Positions 1-11,615 of a stretch of 64,000 nucleotides of DNA are shown here, in pieces. Numbering within the stretch: position 1 is the first letter of the stretch; each line of letters begins with the position of its first letter. The notes under the pieces were generated by a model, which was given only the letters and a program-made list of their open reading frames with translations, was not told the DNA's origin and did no database searches. The translations under genes were made by a program, and so were the position numbers. Origin of the DNA: Toxoplasma gondii ME49 (taxonomy: Eukaryota > Apicomplexa > Conoidasida > Eucoccidiorida > Sarcocystidae); NCBI RefSeq assembly GCF_000006565.2, contig NC_031471.1, positions 744,001-808,000 on the forward strand, in the 5' to 3' direction.

Positions 1-869
1 CCAAGAATATCTTTCCCTGGACACAGGAAACAGATGCGTCTTCGGTGTCGGATAAGACTTGTTTCTTTCGAGAAAAAAGAATTCTCTCCAGTCTTCCACC
101 GCGCGTCCACTGGATGGCGAGTAGGGAAGACACACCGGCGCCGGCCGCGAGGCAGGAACCCCCCTCGAGGAAGATGAAACCTTTTCAAGGCATTTTTTTC
201 CTTCCTTTCCGCGCTTTTTTGGATGCGTTTTTTTCTCACGATGAAGGAAGTGGAAACCGAGGAGAAAGGCGAACATGAAGAAAAAAGAAAACGGAACTCC
301 GCTTCTCTAGCGCATGAGAGGAGCAAAGAGGGGGGCACCACCACAGAAAAACGAACCGCTCAGCGAAAGTCGCACGAGCTGAAGACACAACTTTCGTTCT
401 CTCAATCCCTCTCCTGGAATCTCTCTCCCTTCCTCACCCTCCTGCAATCCTTCGCCTTCTTCCTCACGCCTTTACCTTCTCGCCTTCACCTTCTCGCCTT
501 TTCCTTCTCGCCTTTTCCCTCTCGCCTTTTCCCTCTCGCCTTGTTCCTCTCTCTTGTTCTTGGACTGGTTGTCGTACTGGTTCTGGTTCTCTCCTGTCTC
601 TCTCGCGCGCTTTACAGGAAAAGGCTTTCCAGTCTCCTCTCTCTGTCTTGCCACTGCTTCCCTCGTGTGCTCTGTCTCCCCCGTGGAGATTCTTGTGGGG
701 TCGGGTGTTTCTCGCGCCTCCAAGTTTAAGGCGAGGCCTCAGGGGTTCTCCGTATATAAGCCGAATCCGGCGTCGTCAGGCCAACCGGGAGGAGTCGTCC
801 CAGGGACGCGACGGTACGCGCGAGGCAGCAGCTAAGCTTGCCTGGATCTCTTTTTCCGTTCCTGCTCCT

Positions 870-987
870 TCTCTCTCTCTCTGTCTCTCTCTTTGTCTCT
901 CTCTCTTTGTCTCTCTCTCTTTTTCTCTCTTTGTCTTTGTCTCTCTTTGTCTTTGTCTCTCTTTGTCTGTGTGCGTGTGTGTGTGTG
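870..987. repeat. CT/CTTTGT-rich microsatellite
   Basis: Imperfect CTCTCTCT and CTCTTTGTCT units run for about 115 bases and end in a short GT run. It is simple-sequence DNA in a spacer. Confidence 0.85.
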
Positions 988-1771
988 ATCGCATGTTTCT
1001 CTCTGAATCTGCATAGAGGTGGAGAGATCTGCGAAACGCTGTGAATTGGACGCGACTTTGCTTTTTCATGCCGCTGAATCGAGGCAGGGACGTCGCCCGC
1101 AGGCTACGGGAGAGAAGTCCTTCTGGCATTTTCGCATGCGCATGGCGGTCGGGGGTTCTGCACATCGCGCGCGTCCTCCCCGAGACCCTGGAATGAAAGG
1201 TGCTCTTCTCTGTTTCGCTTTTTTAACTGTTCCTTTTGTTTTCCACTCCGATTTTTTGCACTTTTAATGTCCGCCGTCGCCGTCTGTGGGCCTCCAGGAC
1301 ATTCTCCTCGTCGCAGTCGGGGACCGTTGGCTGGTTTTTCGTACCGCCGACCGGGGAGTTTCCTGTCGCTCTCCTCCCCGTTTTCCGTTCCTCTTTCCCT
1401 CTCTCTTCTTGTCCAGGTTTTCCGTTTTCTCTCTCTCTTCTCCGTTCAAACGCTTTTCCGTGTGACTCGCGTTTTGTCTCTCCGTCCCTCCGACCAAAAA
1501 CGTACCAATCCCCTGTCCAGTTCAGCACCGCCCCCGCCTGCGTCTCGCGTGTCTTCAGGGTTTTTGACTTTTCTTTGCGCGGCCTTGTCTCTGTGGGTGT
1601 TTGTTCCTCTCCGTTCTCTTCTCTGGGGTCCTCACGCTGGAAACGAGAAGCTGCAAGCCATAGTTTCAACGCAACTGCCCAGTCGTCTTCTCCGTTCTTC
1701 AAACAGTTCGAGGAAGCTCGAAACCCACAGCAAACGCCTATCTGCGCTTCGCACTGTCGGCTCCTTCTTCT

Positions 1772-1812
1772 CGTCTCTCTCCCCAACAAAACGCGTCTCT
1801 CTCCTCGTCTCT
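1772..1812 (+). promoter_or_regulatory. Cluster of three AGAGACG-type heptads
   Basis: CGTCTCT, the reverse complement of AGAGACG, occurs at 1772-1778, 1794-1800 and 1806-1812, about 140-180 bases before the ATG at 1952. The WGAGACG heptad is a known promoter element in Toxoplasma and works in either orientation. Function here is inferred from motif and position only, and the pyrimidine-rich context raises the chance rate. Confidence 0.45.
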
Positions 1813-1951
1813 CCTTCCCTCTCTCCCCCTATATTCTCCCTTTCACCCTCCCCCCCCTGTTCTGCCGCTTCGCTGGGCTTGGCCTTCTCCCTCCCGATTT
1901 GAGAGTTTCCGCCAGCTTCCCCTCACTTTTTTTTCTCATTTTTTCGGAAGA

Positions 1952-3596
1952 ATGGGGATGGAGGACGGCCGCGAACCATATTCGAGTCGCGGCATGCCGC
2001 CAAATGGAGATCGATACGGGAGAGACGCCTGGAGAGGCGGAGGCCGGGACCGAGACGCCCGCGGTCCGCGCTCCAGGGACAGCTTCCGAGGAGACAGAGA
2101 GTACCGCGGAGACTACTACGGAGGCTACGGCCCAGGCTCGTCTTCAGGAGGTCCTCAGAGTGACCGGGGATATGGAGGCGGCGGCTACGGAGGAGGAGGC
2201 GGCGGCTACGGAGGAGGAGGCGGCGGCTACGGAGGAGGAGGAGGCGGCTACGGTGGAGGAGGAGGCGGCTACGGAGCGGGAGGAGGCGGCTACGGAGCAG
2301 GAGGAGGCGGCTACGGAGCAGGAGGAGGCGGCTACGGAGCGGGAGGAGGCGGAGGCGGCTACGGAGCAGGAGGAGGGAACTCGGGAGGCTATGGATCTGG
2401 CTACGGGGGCGGCAGGAGCGGTCGAGAGAAACACAGAAGCCGTTCGCGATCTCCGGGGGGAGGCGGTGCGGCTGGCGGAGGCAAGGGAGCGAGGGGAGGC
2501 CAGCCGAAGCCGCGGCGAAATCCAGACATCTCGACGTCTCACGAGCGCTCGAGGTCCCGGGAGAGGAGAAGAAGAAGAATGCAGGCAGAGTGCATTCGCC
2601 GCGCCGGAGGTTTTCAGAAACTGGCAGACAGCGAAGGACATGAACCGATTCGTCTCTTCTGGGATGGCTTTCAGTGGGTGGCGAAGACTGGCGCGGCCTC
2701 CACCCAGGCTGGCTCCGATGCCGCGACGATGAACAGTACGAGGAAGTTGCGGAGACTGTATTTTGGGAACCTCCCGCTGCACCTGGGTCTGACTGAAAGT
2801 ACATTCCAAGACGTAGTCTGGAACGAGATGAAGAACCGCGGCTTCTGCAGCAACCCAGAGGCGAATCCCGTCCTCTACGTTTGGTTTGCGAAAGACAAAG
2901 GGAACTACGGCTTCGTCGAGTTCGCCACTGTGGAGGAAACGGAGAGAGCGTTGACGATGGACGGCATGCTGTGCATGGGCATTCCTCTCAAGGTGTCGAG
3001 ACCTAACGACTACTCAACCACATCGTCTGCTCAAACCCAGGCGATGAGCGTCATGGGGCATCAGGCTGCTGCTATGCTCATTGGACAACTCGCAGCACCC
3101 GGAGGTCCTCCTGCCGGTGCGTCCTCCACCTCGAGCGCGTTGGCTGCGACAGATTTGGGAGAGAGGGGGAGGGGAGGAGGACCTGTATGCTCTCGGATCT
3201 GGAAATCCGGAGTTGAGACAGCAGAGCCTCTGCAGCGCTGTCTGGGGAGATCCGTCTCCAGTCACGCGTTTGGCCGCGGATATACCGATCTTGTCAATCT
3301 TCTTACGCACTAATAGCGATCCATACCTACCTCCAACTGCAGCCGTGCACATGCATGGTCATACATCGATATATATATATATATATATAAACATGTATAT
3401 ATGTATATATATATATATACGGAGAGGGATGAAAAGCAGTATGCGGATGTCTTTCGACAGACATGAGCTGTCGGTCGCGTCTGCCTGTGTCGGTCACTCT
3501 CACAGGACTCGGAAAGAGAGACTCGCGTCACTCCTCTCTTTGGCACCACCTGCAGGAGTCGCGGTGTACACAAACGTATATTCACACACAAAAATA

Positions 3597-3650
<54 letters not shown>

Positions 3651-4103
3651 GGTATGTATAACTAAGTATATGCAGGTATGTGTATGTAGATAAATGCACA
3701 TAGATGTATTTGTACTTGGCGTTGAGAGTGTGGCGGCTGCTGTTGAAAGACCCGCTGCGCGTTTCTGTCTGTGTCTTCAGGCACGACTCGTTTCCTGCGA
3801 ATTATGCAAATTGTCGATCCGTCAACTCTGAAGGAGCAAGAGGAGTACGACGACCTCTTGGAGGACGTAAAAGAAGGGTGCGAGAAGGCTGGAAAGATTG
3901 TGAACGCGGTCGTGATTTCGCCGAAAGTCAAAGACCAGGTTCCCTTCGAGTTGTGCGACATCATCCTCGAGTTCTCCACACCGCAAGAAGTCGATGCATG
4001 CGTGGTGACTATGGCGGGCAGGAAGTACATGGGCAAGCCTTTGGCAATGGTCAGGCTCGAAGAAACGTCTTTCGCGCAGTACATTGCTCCGCTCCTTCAG
4101 TGA
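1952..4103 (+). CDS. U2AF large-subunit (U2AF65)-like splicing factor
   Basis: Likely nuclear pre-mRNA splicing factor of the U2AF65 family, which recognises the polypyrimidine tract and 3' splice site. Two exons, 1952-3116 and 3781-4103 (phase 1, GT-AG), give 495 residues. Order: Arg/Gly-rich start; Gly-Tyr repeats (about 70-150); an RS-type stretch (about 155-210); a Trp-Asp peptide RLFWDGFQW (near 233-241) that resembles a UHM ligand motif; RRM1 (about 266-355) with RNP2-like RLYFGNLP and RNP1-like KGNYGFVEF and the long NPVLYVWFAKDK loop typical of U2AF65; then a C-terminal UHM-type RRM (about 389-495) beginning FLRIMQIVDP, with GRKY in place of the usual R-x-F. The second RRM normally found between these is absent and nothing in the intron encodes one. 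The start is the first ATG of the frame. The intron holds two TA arrays. Confidence 0.88.
2169..2385 (+). repeat. Coding Gly-Tyr tandem repeat
   Basis: Imperfect tandem units of about 21 bases (GGCGGCTACGGAGGAGGAGG type) encode repeated GGYGGGG and GGYGAGG within the U2AF-like protein. The block is periodic enough to open long false frames in the other two registers, such as one rich in Glu-Ala-Ala-Thr. Confidence 0.9.
3369..3648. repeat. Two (TA)n arrays in the U2AF-like intron
   Basis: TA runs lie at about 3369-3420 and 3600-3648, both inside the single intron (3117-3780). Confidence 0.9.
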
Positions 4104-5162
4104 AGGCCGGCGAACCTTGCGAAGGGAGCAGAGAAGAGCAGAGAAGAGAACGCGTCAAGTTCCCAGCGTGGAGGCCAGCAGCGATAAAAAATGGAGAGAC
4201 AGGACAGATGTGCGAATTTGAGAGGAAGCGAGCACGAGAGAGAGAGAGAGGAATGAAGAACAAACAGAAAGAGAAGCAGCAAGAGAAGACGAAAGGGAAG
4301 AAGAGAGATGCGAAGCGAAGAGAACGAGGCGAGCGGTAGCAAGCAGAGCGAAGTGATTCAGAGAACAAGAAGAGCAGGATGGGTCTGCAGAGTTGTTCGG
4401 CTGCTGTCTCCGCATGTCGCCTTTCATCTGTTTTGACGCATCGAGGCCGTCTTCTGCTCCAAGGTGGACAGGAGACTCTGTCAAGCGTTGACTCCTGGAT
4501 TCTTTCTGCATGTGGAGCTGCAAAGGCGTTCTAGCGCTTTGTCTGGGGACGACGTGGTGGAGGCCTTTGGCGTTTCCCCGTTTTCATGCGTGCGACGTCG
4601 ATTCGTCTGCATCTTCGAGTCGTGGAGAAACGAAACATGCATCGCATGCAGACAGCATTAAAAAGTTGGACTCTGTGTCGTACACACTTGTGACCGCCTT
4701 GCGGCCGCCACTGCGCCGCCCTGGAGCACGAGGATTACACCTTGCTGTGCAGTATAGCAAATCGTTTGCATGAATGTTCAGCCTTTGTTGAGCATCGTAC
4801 GGATATCTCGAAAGAAGGATTTTCCGCTTTCGGGGACCACGGCCTCCACGGTCTCTCCTCCATCCAGTCGCGGCGTCTCGCGCTGTCCCCTCGCTGTCGA
4901 GCTCGCCAGCTTAAACTTCCTCTGAGCTTTCTCTCTCCTCTTGCGGCTCCGTTCACTTGTTCTTCGCTTCGCTGGTGCGGCTTCAACGTACACCACGGCT
5001 CTCTCCAGCAACAGAGGAACTACTGGCTTCCGCTCGTCCCCAGGCGAACGAAGGGAGTCGTCCTGCATGAGACGCGACACTCTCCCTACAACATCTATGC
5101 AAATATGCATCTATAAAAGCGTTCAAAATATCTATCTAGATATAAGCATGTAGAAAACTGCA

Positions 5163-5221
5163 TATATATATATATATATAGATATATAGATATATAGATA
5201 TATATATATATATATATAGAT
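5163..5221. repeat. TA/GATA microsatellite
   Basis: About 60 bases of TATATA interrupted by GATATATA units. Simple-sequence DNA in a spacer. Confidence 0.9.
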
Positions 5222-6440
5222 ATGTCAGCGTTTACGGTCGAGGTATGTGAAGCAGATCGTTTCTTCTTCCTCGGCTGCGTCGTCTCGTCTGTTTTTCGTC
5301 GTTCTTTGTTCATACTCCTTGGGGCGTCCAGGAGATGGAGGGTTTTCACAGAAACGCGTTTTTCGAGATTCGCGCCGGCGCCAGTGTTTAGACAGCTCAA
5401 GGAATACGAGAAGTGAGTCGTCAGGTGGACCTCGTCTCTGCGTCGTCGTGGGTGGACTGATGATCAAGAGGTCTGAGGAGACTTGACTTTCTTCAGAAGC
5501 GTTTTGAGCACTGTTTAGGAAAGAAAAAGAGGCAGGTAGCCTGTTGTGTACAACGCCTGCCGCGGGGAGCTTGGCAGTACGGGCGAGGCAGTCTGCTGTG
5601 GGACAGATATCCCCGGAACGCGTTTCTTGTCTTTTCGAGGAAGACGCTCGACAAACGTTTGGGGGTTCAAAGGCGATTTCCTTCTTTCAGACTCAGGACA
5701 ATGAAGGGAAAAGAACAAGGAAGTAGGAATCGTATGAACTGACTTAACCAACGACAGAGGCGCGCATCGTGCAGTTGTAACCGCTTTCGTTTACTCCACT
5801 GCGAGACATATAGCGTCAAGGAAAGCACCAGCCTTCCTTTTCTTTCTACTTTGAACCAACAGAATCTCTCTGGGAGACGTAGGAGACGCCCGTGTATGCA
5901 GGCGCCGACAAGCCGGTAACACAAAGACACTCCGAGAACGCGAAAAATGGATCCTGTTTTCTTGTGGTCGCGATTTCCTACAGAAATTTCCAGGGAAATT
6001 TGACCATCCACGCGTACACCGACATGTGTAGGAGCATGCGGATTGTCGCAACGGGCAAGCCAGTTGACAGTGTTGTTTTTCACCTTCCGCCGGCATTCAT
6101 GTTTGCTTGGCAGTTGTCATCAACAACTGTGGCTCCGTTTGAACACAGTTCTCGTGACCAGGGAGTTTGTTCCAGTGTGGACGGACGCCTTCTCTTCTTC
6201 TTGCCCGAGGATCAAAACATTGCACCCTCCTTCTTCAGGGTGTCGCTCATGCTGGCCTTCTTTTCAGTATCGAAGGCATCCATCTCCACGCTCGTATGCA
6301 AGAGGTCTGTCTCTCCATAACTGTGGATATACAGATAGAGACGCATTTCAAGATATTAAACATGCATAGATATCGAATCGCAAATATATCGGTAGATCGG
6401 TAGACGTACGAAGTGATGGAGACAGACGTAAGGACCCATT

Positions 6441-6492
6441 TTCACCTGCGTTCTTATCTGTATGTATAGGGGCGCCTGACGGCGCAGGTGAA
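6441..6492. repeat. 10-base inverted repeat
   Basis: TTCACCTGCG at 6441-6450 is followed by its exact reverse complement CGCAGGTGAA at 6483-6492, with a 32-base loop. It could form a hairpin; no function assigned. Confidence 0.6.
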
Positions 6493-7582
6493 CGCAGTGC
6501 TCTCTGAATTTACTTCTCTCTATAAAGATATGGCGCTAGATGAATGTAAAAATATGTTTCCAACTTGGTGAAGCATACGTGGATCGTCAACATCGATTTC
6601 CGATCACGTGAGGTGCACTGGAACAAGACGCTTGAGGACGGCACGGTGTTGGACAGCGCGCATGCACAGAGAAAGAGCTTTGAAAAACAGAGAGAATCCT
6701 TTCTGCTTCTCGATGCCATCCATTCAGAACGCCTGCATCCTGTAAACCGCGTTTTTCGCCGCGAAAAACGCCGCTTGTCTCAAATGCGGTTCAAGCGTCT
6801 GGGTCTCCCTGCCTCAAAGTTGCCGAGAAGAGACGTGCCATCCATCTCAACAGCGCGAGTGGAGGTCAAGACAGCTGCGGATTTCTTGGTTTCTCGCAGC
6901 GTTTTTCTCTTCACTAAAAACGAACGAGCTTGTTTCCTATTTCACAGAAAGGCGTTCTTTCTCGTTCTTTCCTTGCCATGCAGCCAGCCGTCCCCGCCGT
7001 CTCCCGGTTGCGTGGCGCGGGCGCTGTGTCTCCAGTGTCTCCAGGAGACACCGGAAAGGAGACAGCAGTGGGGTTTCGCCAGTGTTTCGGTATTTCTCGC
7101 CGTTGGCTTCTCATTCGATTGTTCTGAGACGCGTTCTACTGTCTGTGGCGTCTTTTTCGGGCAGAGAGGCACCTCGTTCGTGACTTCTGCCTCTCTCACT
7201 CTCGTCGAAAAATCGGCTTTCTCCGAGGTCCCCCCGGCAGATGTCTTTTCAAGGTCTCGCGATGGTGCAGACCCTGCGGTCCAGAGAAAAACGGCTTGCG
7301 TCTCTCTCCTCGGTTTTCTCTTTCTTTTCATTTCTACTTTTCTATCTTCAAAAACATACATGCCATGCACGTAAAACTACGCAGCTGCATTTGTTTGGGG
7401 ATGCCGGTGTCGCCGGCTGTCTGCATGAACGCATGGTAGCTCTGTGAGTGCCGATCTGTCTCTGTCTCTCTTTCATGGTCTGCCTCTGACCACCGCGTTC
7501 GTCGATCTCCTCCTTCTCTTTCTTCCTTCTTTCCCCTGTCTGTGTCTCTCTCGCCTTTCTACCGTCTTCTCGCTGTCTCTCT

Positions 7583-7624
7583 CCCCCCCTCCCCCCCCCG
7601 CCCGCCCTCGTCCCCCCCCCCCCC
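7583..7624. repeat. Poly-C rich run
   Basis: Runs of 6-13 C broken by single T or G lie about 120-160 bases before the transporter ATG. Confidence 0.85.
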
Positions 7625-7627
7625 AGT

Positions 7628-7727
7628 CGTCTCTCTGGATTGTTCTGTCTGTTCTGACGAAGAGGTCTTTTTTCCTGTCCAAACCGTCGTTCGAAGTCCT
7701 TGACTTTTCTTCTCCCGTCGCGTCTCT
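7628..7727 (+). promoter_or_regulatory. Two AGAGACG-type heptads before the transporter
   Basis: CGTCTCT occurs at 7628-7634 and 7721-7727, just upstream of the ATG at 7746. This is the WGAGACG heptad in inverse orientation. Motif evidence only. Confidence 0.35.
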
Positions 7728-7745
7728 CCCCTTCGCCTCGTCCTC

Positions 7746-10700
7746 ATGATCGGCACAGAGAGTTGCCTGCTAGTGTTTTTCCTTCTCGCCTTCCTGGAGG
7801 CTGTTCTCGTTTCGTTTCGCCTCGGCCTCGCCTCCCCGTCCTCTTGGTTCGTCTCGGCTGTCTCTTCCTTCTTCCCTTCCTTCTTATTCTTCTGTCCGTT
7901 CGCTTCTCCTGGAGCGCCTTCGTCGTTGCCGACTCCTTCAGATGAAGGCGCGCGCGTCGAGAGTTCACTTTCTCTCTCCCGACAAGCTTCCTGGCCGCTC
8001 TCTTCCCCTTCGTCCGTCGCTGCGAGTGAGGAGAGGAAGGCGTTTCTTCGCCTTCGTCGAAACTATCTCCTCGTCTACCTCCTGGCGCAGGCCTCGGAGT
8101 GGATTCAAGGTCCTTACATGTTCGTCTTCTACTCCGCCTCCTGCAGTCTCTCTCTGCACCATGTCGGTGTCCTCTTCCTGGCTGAGTATGCGTCCGCAGG
8201 CCTCTTTGGATGTCTTGTGGGGTGCGTCGCGGACATCTTCGGGCACAGGCGCGCCTGTCTCCTCTACTGTCTGTTTTGTCTCCTTTCTTGTTTGTTCACA
8301 CGCTCCTCCTCCTCCTTCACCCTGCTTCTTCTCGGCCGCGTCGTGGGCGGCGCGGCTCTGAGCGTCTTGGAGACTGCGTTCGAGGCCTGGGTCGTCACCG
8401 CGCATGCCGCTCTCGGCTTTCCTCCCTGCTGGCTCGAGGAGACTCTCGGCGCATGCACGCTCTTCAACGGCATCCTCGCGATTTTCGTTGGTTTCCTCTC
8501 CTCCGCGATCTGCAAAGCTTCCGGCATTCCTGCCTGCTTCGACCTCGCCGCCGTCCTCGCCGTCGCCGCTGCTTGCAGCATCCTCGCGCTACTGCCTCGC
8601 GTTCCAGGAGACCGAGAAGGCCTCACGAAACGACAGAAGTCGGACAAAGAGGAGGCGCCGCGAAAGCGCGACGGCGGACAGGGAAGCGACCGAGCGAAAA
8701 AAGGACATGGAGAAGAGAGTGAACAGGCAGACGAGGAAGGAAAGACAACGGCGGAAGGAAAGACAGACGAAGGGAAAGGAGATGTAACAGACAAAGAAGA
8801 TGTAGAGGCGCAGGAAGGAAGAAGAGGCAGAGAAGAACAGCGAGACGAAGGACAGCGAGGTCCGGAAGTCTCGAGCGACGCAGGAGAGACGGTTCCTATC
8901 CCCCCTAGTAAGGAAGAAAGAAGGCGACGACAGGACAGGAAGGAGGGAACGGAGGAATCCGGCGAAGAGGTCTGTAGATCTTCGAGCGTCGCCTCACAGA
9001 GCGCGAAGCCGCTTTTCGTCTCCACCTGCGTCGGTGTGAAATTCAACGAAGAAGGTGGACCGCCTCAGGGGCAATGGCTTCCAGCGTTTGGCGCAGCCAG
9101 AGATACAGACAGAGAGAGAAGACGAGACAAAAGGTCACTGGCAGAGACATCGGAGGCCTGGAAAGAGGAGTCGTGCTCCGATGGAGTCTGTCGTGCGGTG
9201 GGAGGGCATCTCCTCGCAGCTCTGCAAGTGATCTTCAGAAACAAAGCTGTGCAGACATGTGGAGCAGTTCAGATTTTCTTCGAGGTTCCGATGTACATCT
9301 TCTTTGTCACATGGACGCCTGCCCTAGATTCGAGGATGGACCCCGGCCTTGTCTTTGCATGCTTCATGGTCTGCGTCGTCCTCGGAAGTGAAGGATTTCT
9401 CCAGGTACGTTTTTTCCTTTCACATCGACAGCGACGGTGCGCTCCTTTTCCCTGCCTGTCGAGGCTCCGTGTCGAGACGCGAGAGGCGCTTCCTTTGACC
9501 TAGATTTCAGGTTCCACTGACGGAGTCGTATCTCTGCTCTGTGGGTTGCATCCGTCTGTATCGATGGAGACACCCATCTCTCTTGAGGTCTCCTTGGCGC
9601 TCTCTCTCTCTCGCTCTCTCTCTCTCTCGCTCTCTCGCTCTCTAGCTCTGTCTCTCTCTCGCTCTCTCGCTCTTTGGTCTTGGGCCAGCAGCCGAGTTCT
9701 TTACGGTTCCGGTTTACGCACCGCCTCTCTGGACGGCTGGAGACAGCTGAAAAGGTGATCTTCTCTCTCTGATATCCTTCGCTCTCCCACCGCCCCTCCG
9801 TGGATGGCGACAGACACCCTCAAGCGTTCCGTACAGACTGACATGAGGAAGGCGGCCAGCGAAGTGCATAGCGGAAAACGTGTATCGCTCTCTTCACTCG
9901 CGTAGAGGGTCTCTTCAGAAGCACTGTCTCTCTTTTTCTATCGCGTTTCTCTTCCGAGAGAGCAGCGTCTTCGCATGCCGATGTGTGTGTGTGCGTGTTT
10001 GTGGGAAACATTCTTCTCTGCCTTGTCTTCTCTGCCTTGTCTTCTCTGCTACGAGTTGCGCATTTCTTCACCCGGCCTTGCTGTCTCGAACAGATGTATT
10101 GACCGTCGAAAGGAAACCTGGTTCCATTTATCGCGCGATGCATGCAGCGCGCATAGAGGCCGAGACTTCTTTGATTGTCGGGAGTTTCCCCAGTGTATAA
10201 AATGCGCGAAACAACGTGCTTGGAGCGGGCGTTTTCTCTTGCGTTTCCAGTCTGGTTTGAGAGGCAGAGATCCTCGTCTCGCGCTTCGGGATGCGCTGAG
10301 CGTCGGCGCTGTTGCCCTCGCAGTTCCTTCGACGGTTGCTTCTCACGCGTCACGGTTTGCCGCCTTCTGTGTCTTCGAGGTACAGAAACGAAGAAAGGAC
10401 GGAGGCGAGAGAAATCATGAGGCGCACAGGCCAAAAACGCCGGACCGTTTCGCCTCGCACCTGTCGACACAAACATACACCTTTGAAAAACGAGTTCCAG
10501 TCTGTTCATGATGCACACATGCATGTACAAGCAAGGATGTATACGTATAGATGTTATTTATATCTACGCATACATCGATGCATATAGAGCACATATATAT
10601 ATATATAGATATATATGTATATGTATATAGATGTAGATATAGCACATAGTTCCGTACGTGTTTATGCCTGCATGTGACTTCATGGTGCAATTTTTCGGAT

Positions 10701-11615
10701 TTTCTTGTCGGAAACGCAGGTTGTCTGCGGCGTCTACTATCCGTGCATTGCGACGGTGCGAGCGCAGGTGATTGACAATCGAACTCGAGCGTCGGTCGTC
10801 AGTCTTTTTCGCCTGCCTCTGAACGCCGCAATTCTCCTCATCGGCGGCTGGGGCTTGACAGAAACGAATCTCAACTTGCTCTTCGCCTTCTCAGCCGCCA
10901 TGGTGGTGAGACTTCGCCGTGGGGGGAAAGACCGACCCAACTCGCCTTTCTCAGAGGCGAACCGACGCAGCAAATGCAAACCTCAGGGACATCTGCGAAG
11001 AACCGTGCTTTCTGTCCATTGCACCGTTCACGCACATACTCACATGTACATATATATATATATATATATATGTATCTATGTATATGTGTATCTATGTATA
11101 TGTGTATCTATGTATCTATGTATCTATGTATATGTGTATATGTGTATATGTGTATAAGTAGACATAGATGAGGCTGGGCTTGTTCGGAAGGCTTCAGCGT
11201 GGTATTGCTCTCTGTATGTTTACATGCAAATTTGTGTATGTGCGCGCATTCACCTTGCGAGCCGATTTGCGTTCGGTTCCATTCGCAGACCTCCACTCAC
11301 GTAGGTGGAGTTGCCTAGAACGCCTGCCGATTTCGACATCCACAGAGTCCTTACACAGGACAGGCGCTCCGTACCTCGCCTGCTGTATGTTCTGTTTGGG
11401 ATATCTGCATATGCATGGAAACATGTGAGCAAGTAGTCTTCGCAGAGTGTTCCTGTCGCCATTTTCGATTCGCCTTCTCCGTTTTTTCTCAGGCAGCTGC
11501 AGCCATTATGGCTGCGCATCTGATCAACGTCGAAAGTGAACAAACCGGTCCCGGTGTCTGCAGCCGGGGCGGAGAAAGCGATAGAGACCAAAGGCAGATG
11601 AAGGAAAAAGTCTGA
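7746..11615 (+). CDS. MFSD5/MOT2-type major facilitator (putative molybdate-anion transporter)
   Basis: Polytopic membrane transporter of the MFSD5 (MOT2) branch of the major facilitator superfamily, whose studied members take up molybdate. Four exons, all phase 0: 7746-9404, 10251-10379, 10720-10905 and 11493-11615, giving 698 residues. The N-terminal half carries the family signature LVYLLAQASEWIQGPY (about 106-121), a motif-A-like VADIFGHRR and LLLGRVVGG. The C-terminal half has FEVPMYIFFVTWTPALDS and, in exon 3, a match to the family's penultimate helices with GVYYPCIATVRAQVI. Between them is a charged Lys/Glu/Asp/Arg loop of about 200 residues (286-488), far longer than in animal MFSD5. 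The exon 3 donor could also fall three bases earlier. Substrate is inferred from family; substrate choice in an apicomplexan is unknown. Confidence 0.85.
9597..9674. repeat. CTCTCTCG microsatellite in transporter intron 1
   Basis: About 75 bases of CTCTCTCTCGCTCTCTCG repeats inside intron 9405-10250. Confidence 0.9.
10594..10642. repeat. TA/GATA array in transporter intron 2
   Basis: TATATATATATATAGATATATATG-like simple sequence within intron 10380-10719. Confidence 0.85.
11047..11158. repeat. TA and TGTATC/TATGTG array in transporter intron 3
   Basis: A (TA)n run is followed by alternating TGTATCTATG and TATGTG units for about 110 bases, inside intron 10906-11492. Confidence 0.9.

Larger units (their letters stand above)
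1..1951. other. Upstream flank of the U2AF-like gene
   Basis: No gene recognised. The plus strand is strongly pyrimidine-rich from about 400 to 1950, which is usual for a long coccidian promoter and 5' UTR. Open frames here are low-complexity Ser/Leu/Phe or Arg/Glu strings with no family resemblance. The flank probably holds the promoter of the gene that starts at 1952. Confidence 0.5.
4104..7745. other. Spacer between U2AF-like and transporter genes
   Basis: No gene supported. 4130-4350 is purine-rich and probably 3' UTR. A TA/GATA array lies at 5163-5221, a 10-base inverted repeat at 6441-6450/6483-6492, and a C-run at 7583-7624. Open frames on both strands are short, overlap each other and match no family. 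Confidence 0.5.

Noticed and set aside
1236..2732. 498-codon plus-strand frame with Glu-Ala-Ala-Thr repeats
   Set aside because: It reads the Gly-Tyr repeat of the U2AF-like gene in the wrong register, and its first half is promoter-type sequence. The correct register carries the RRM.
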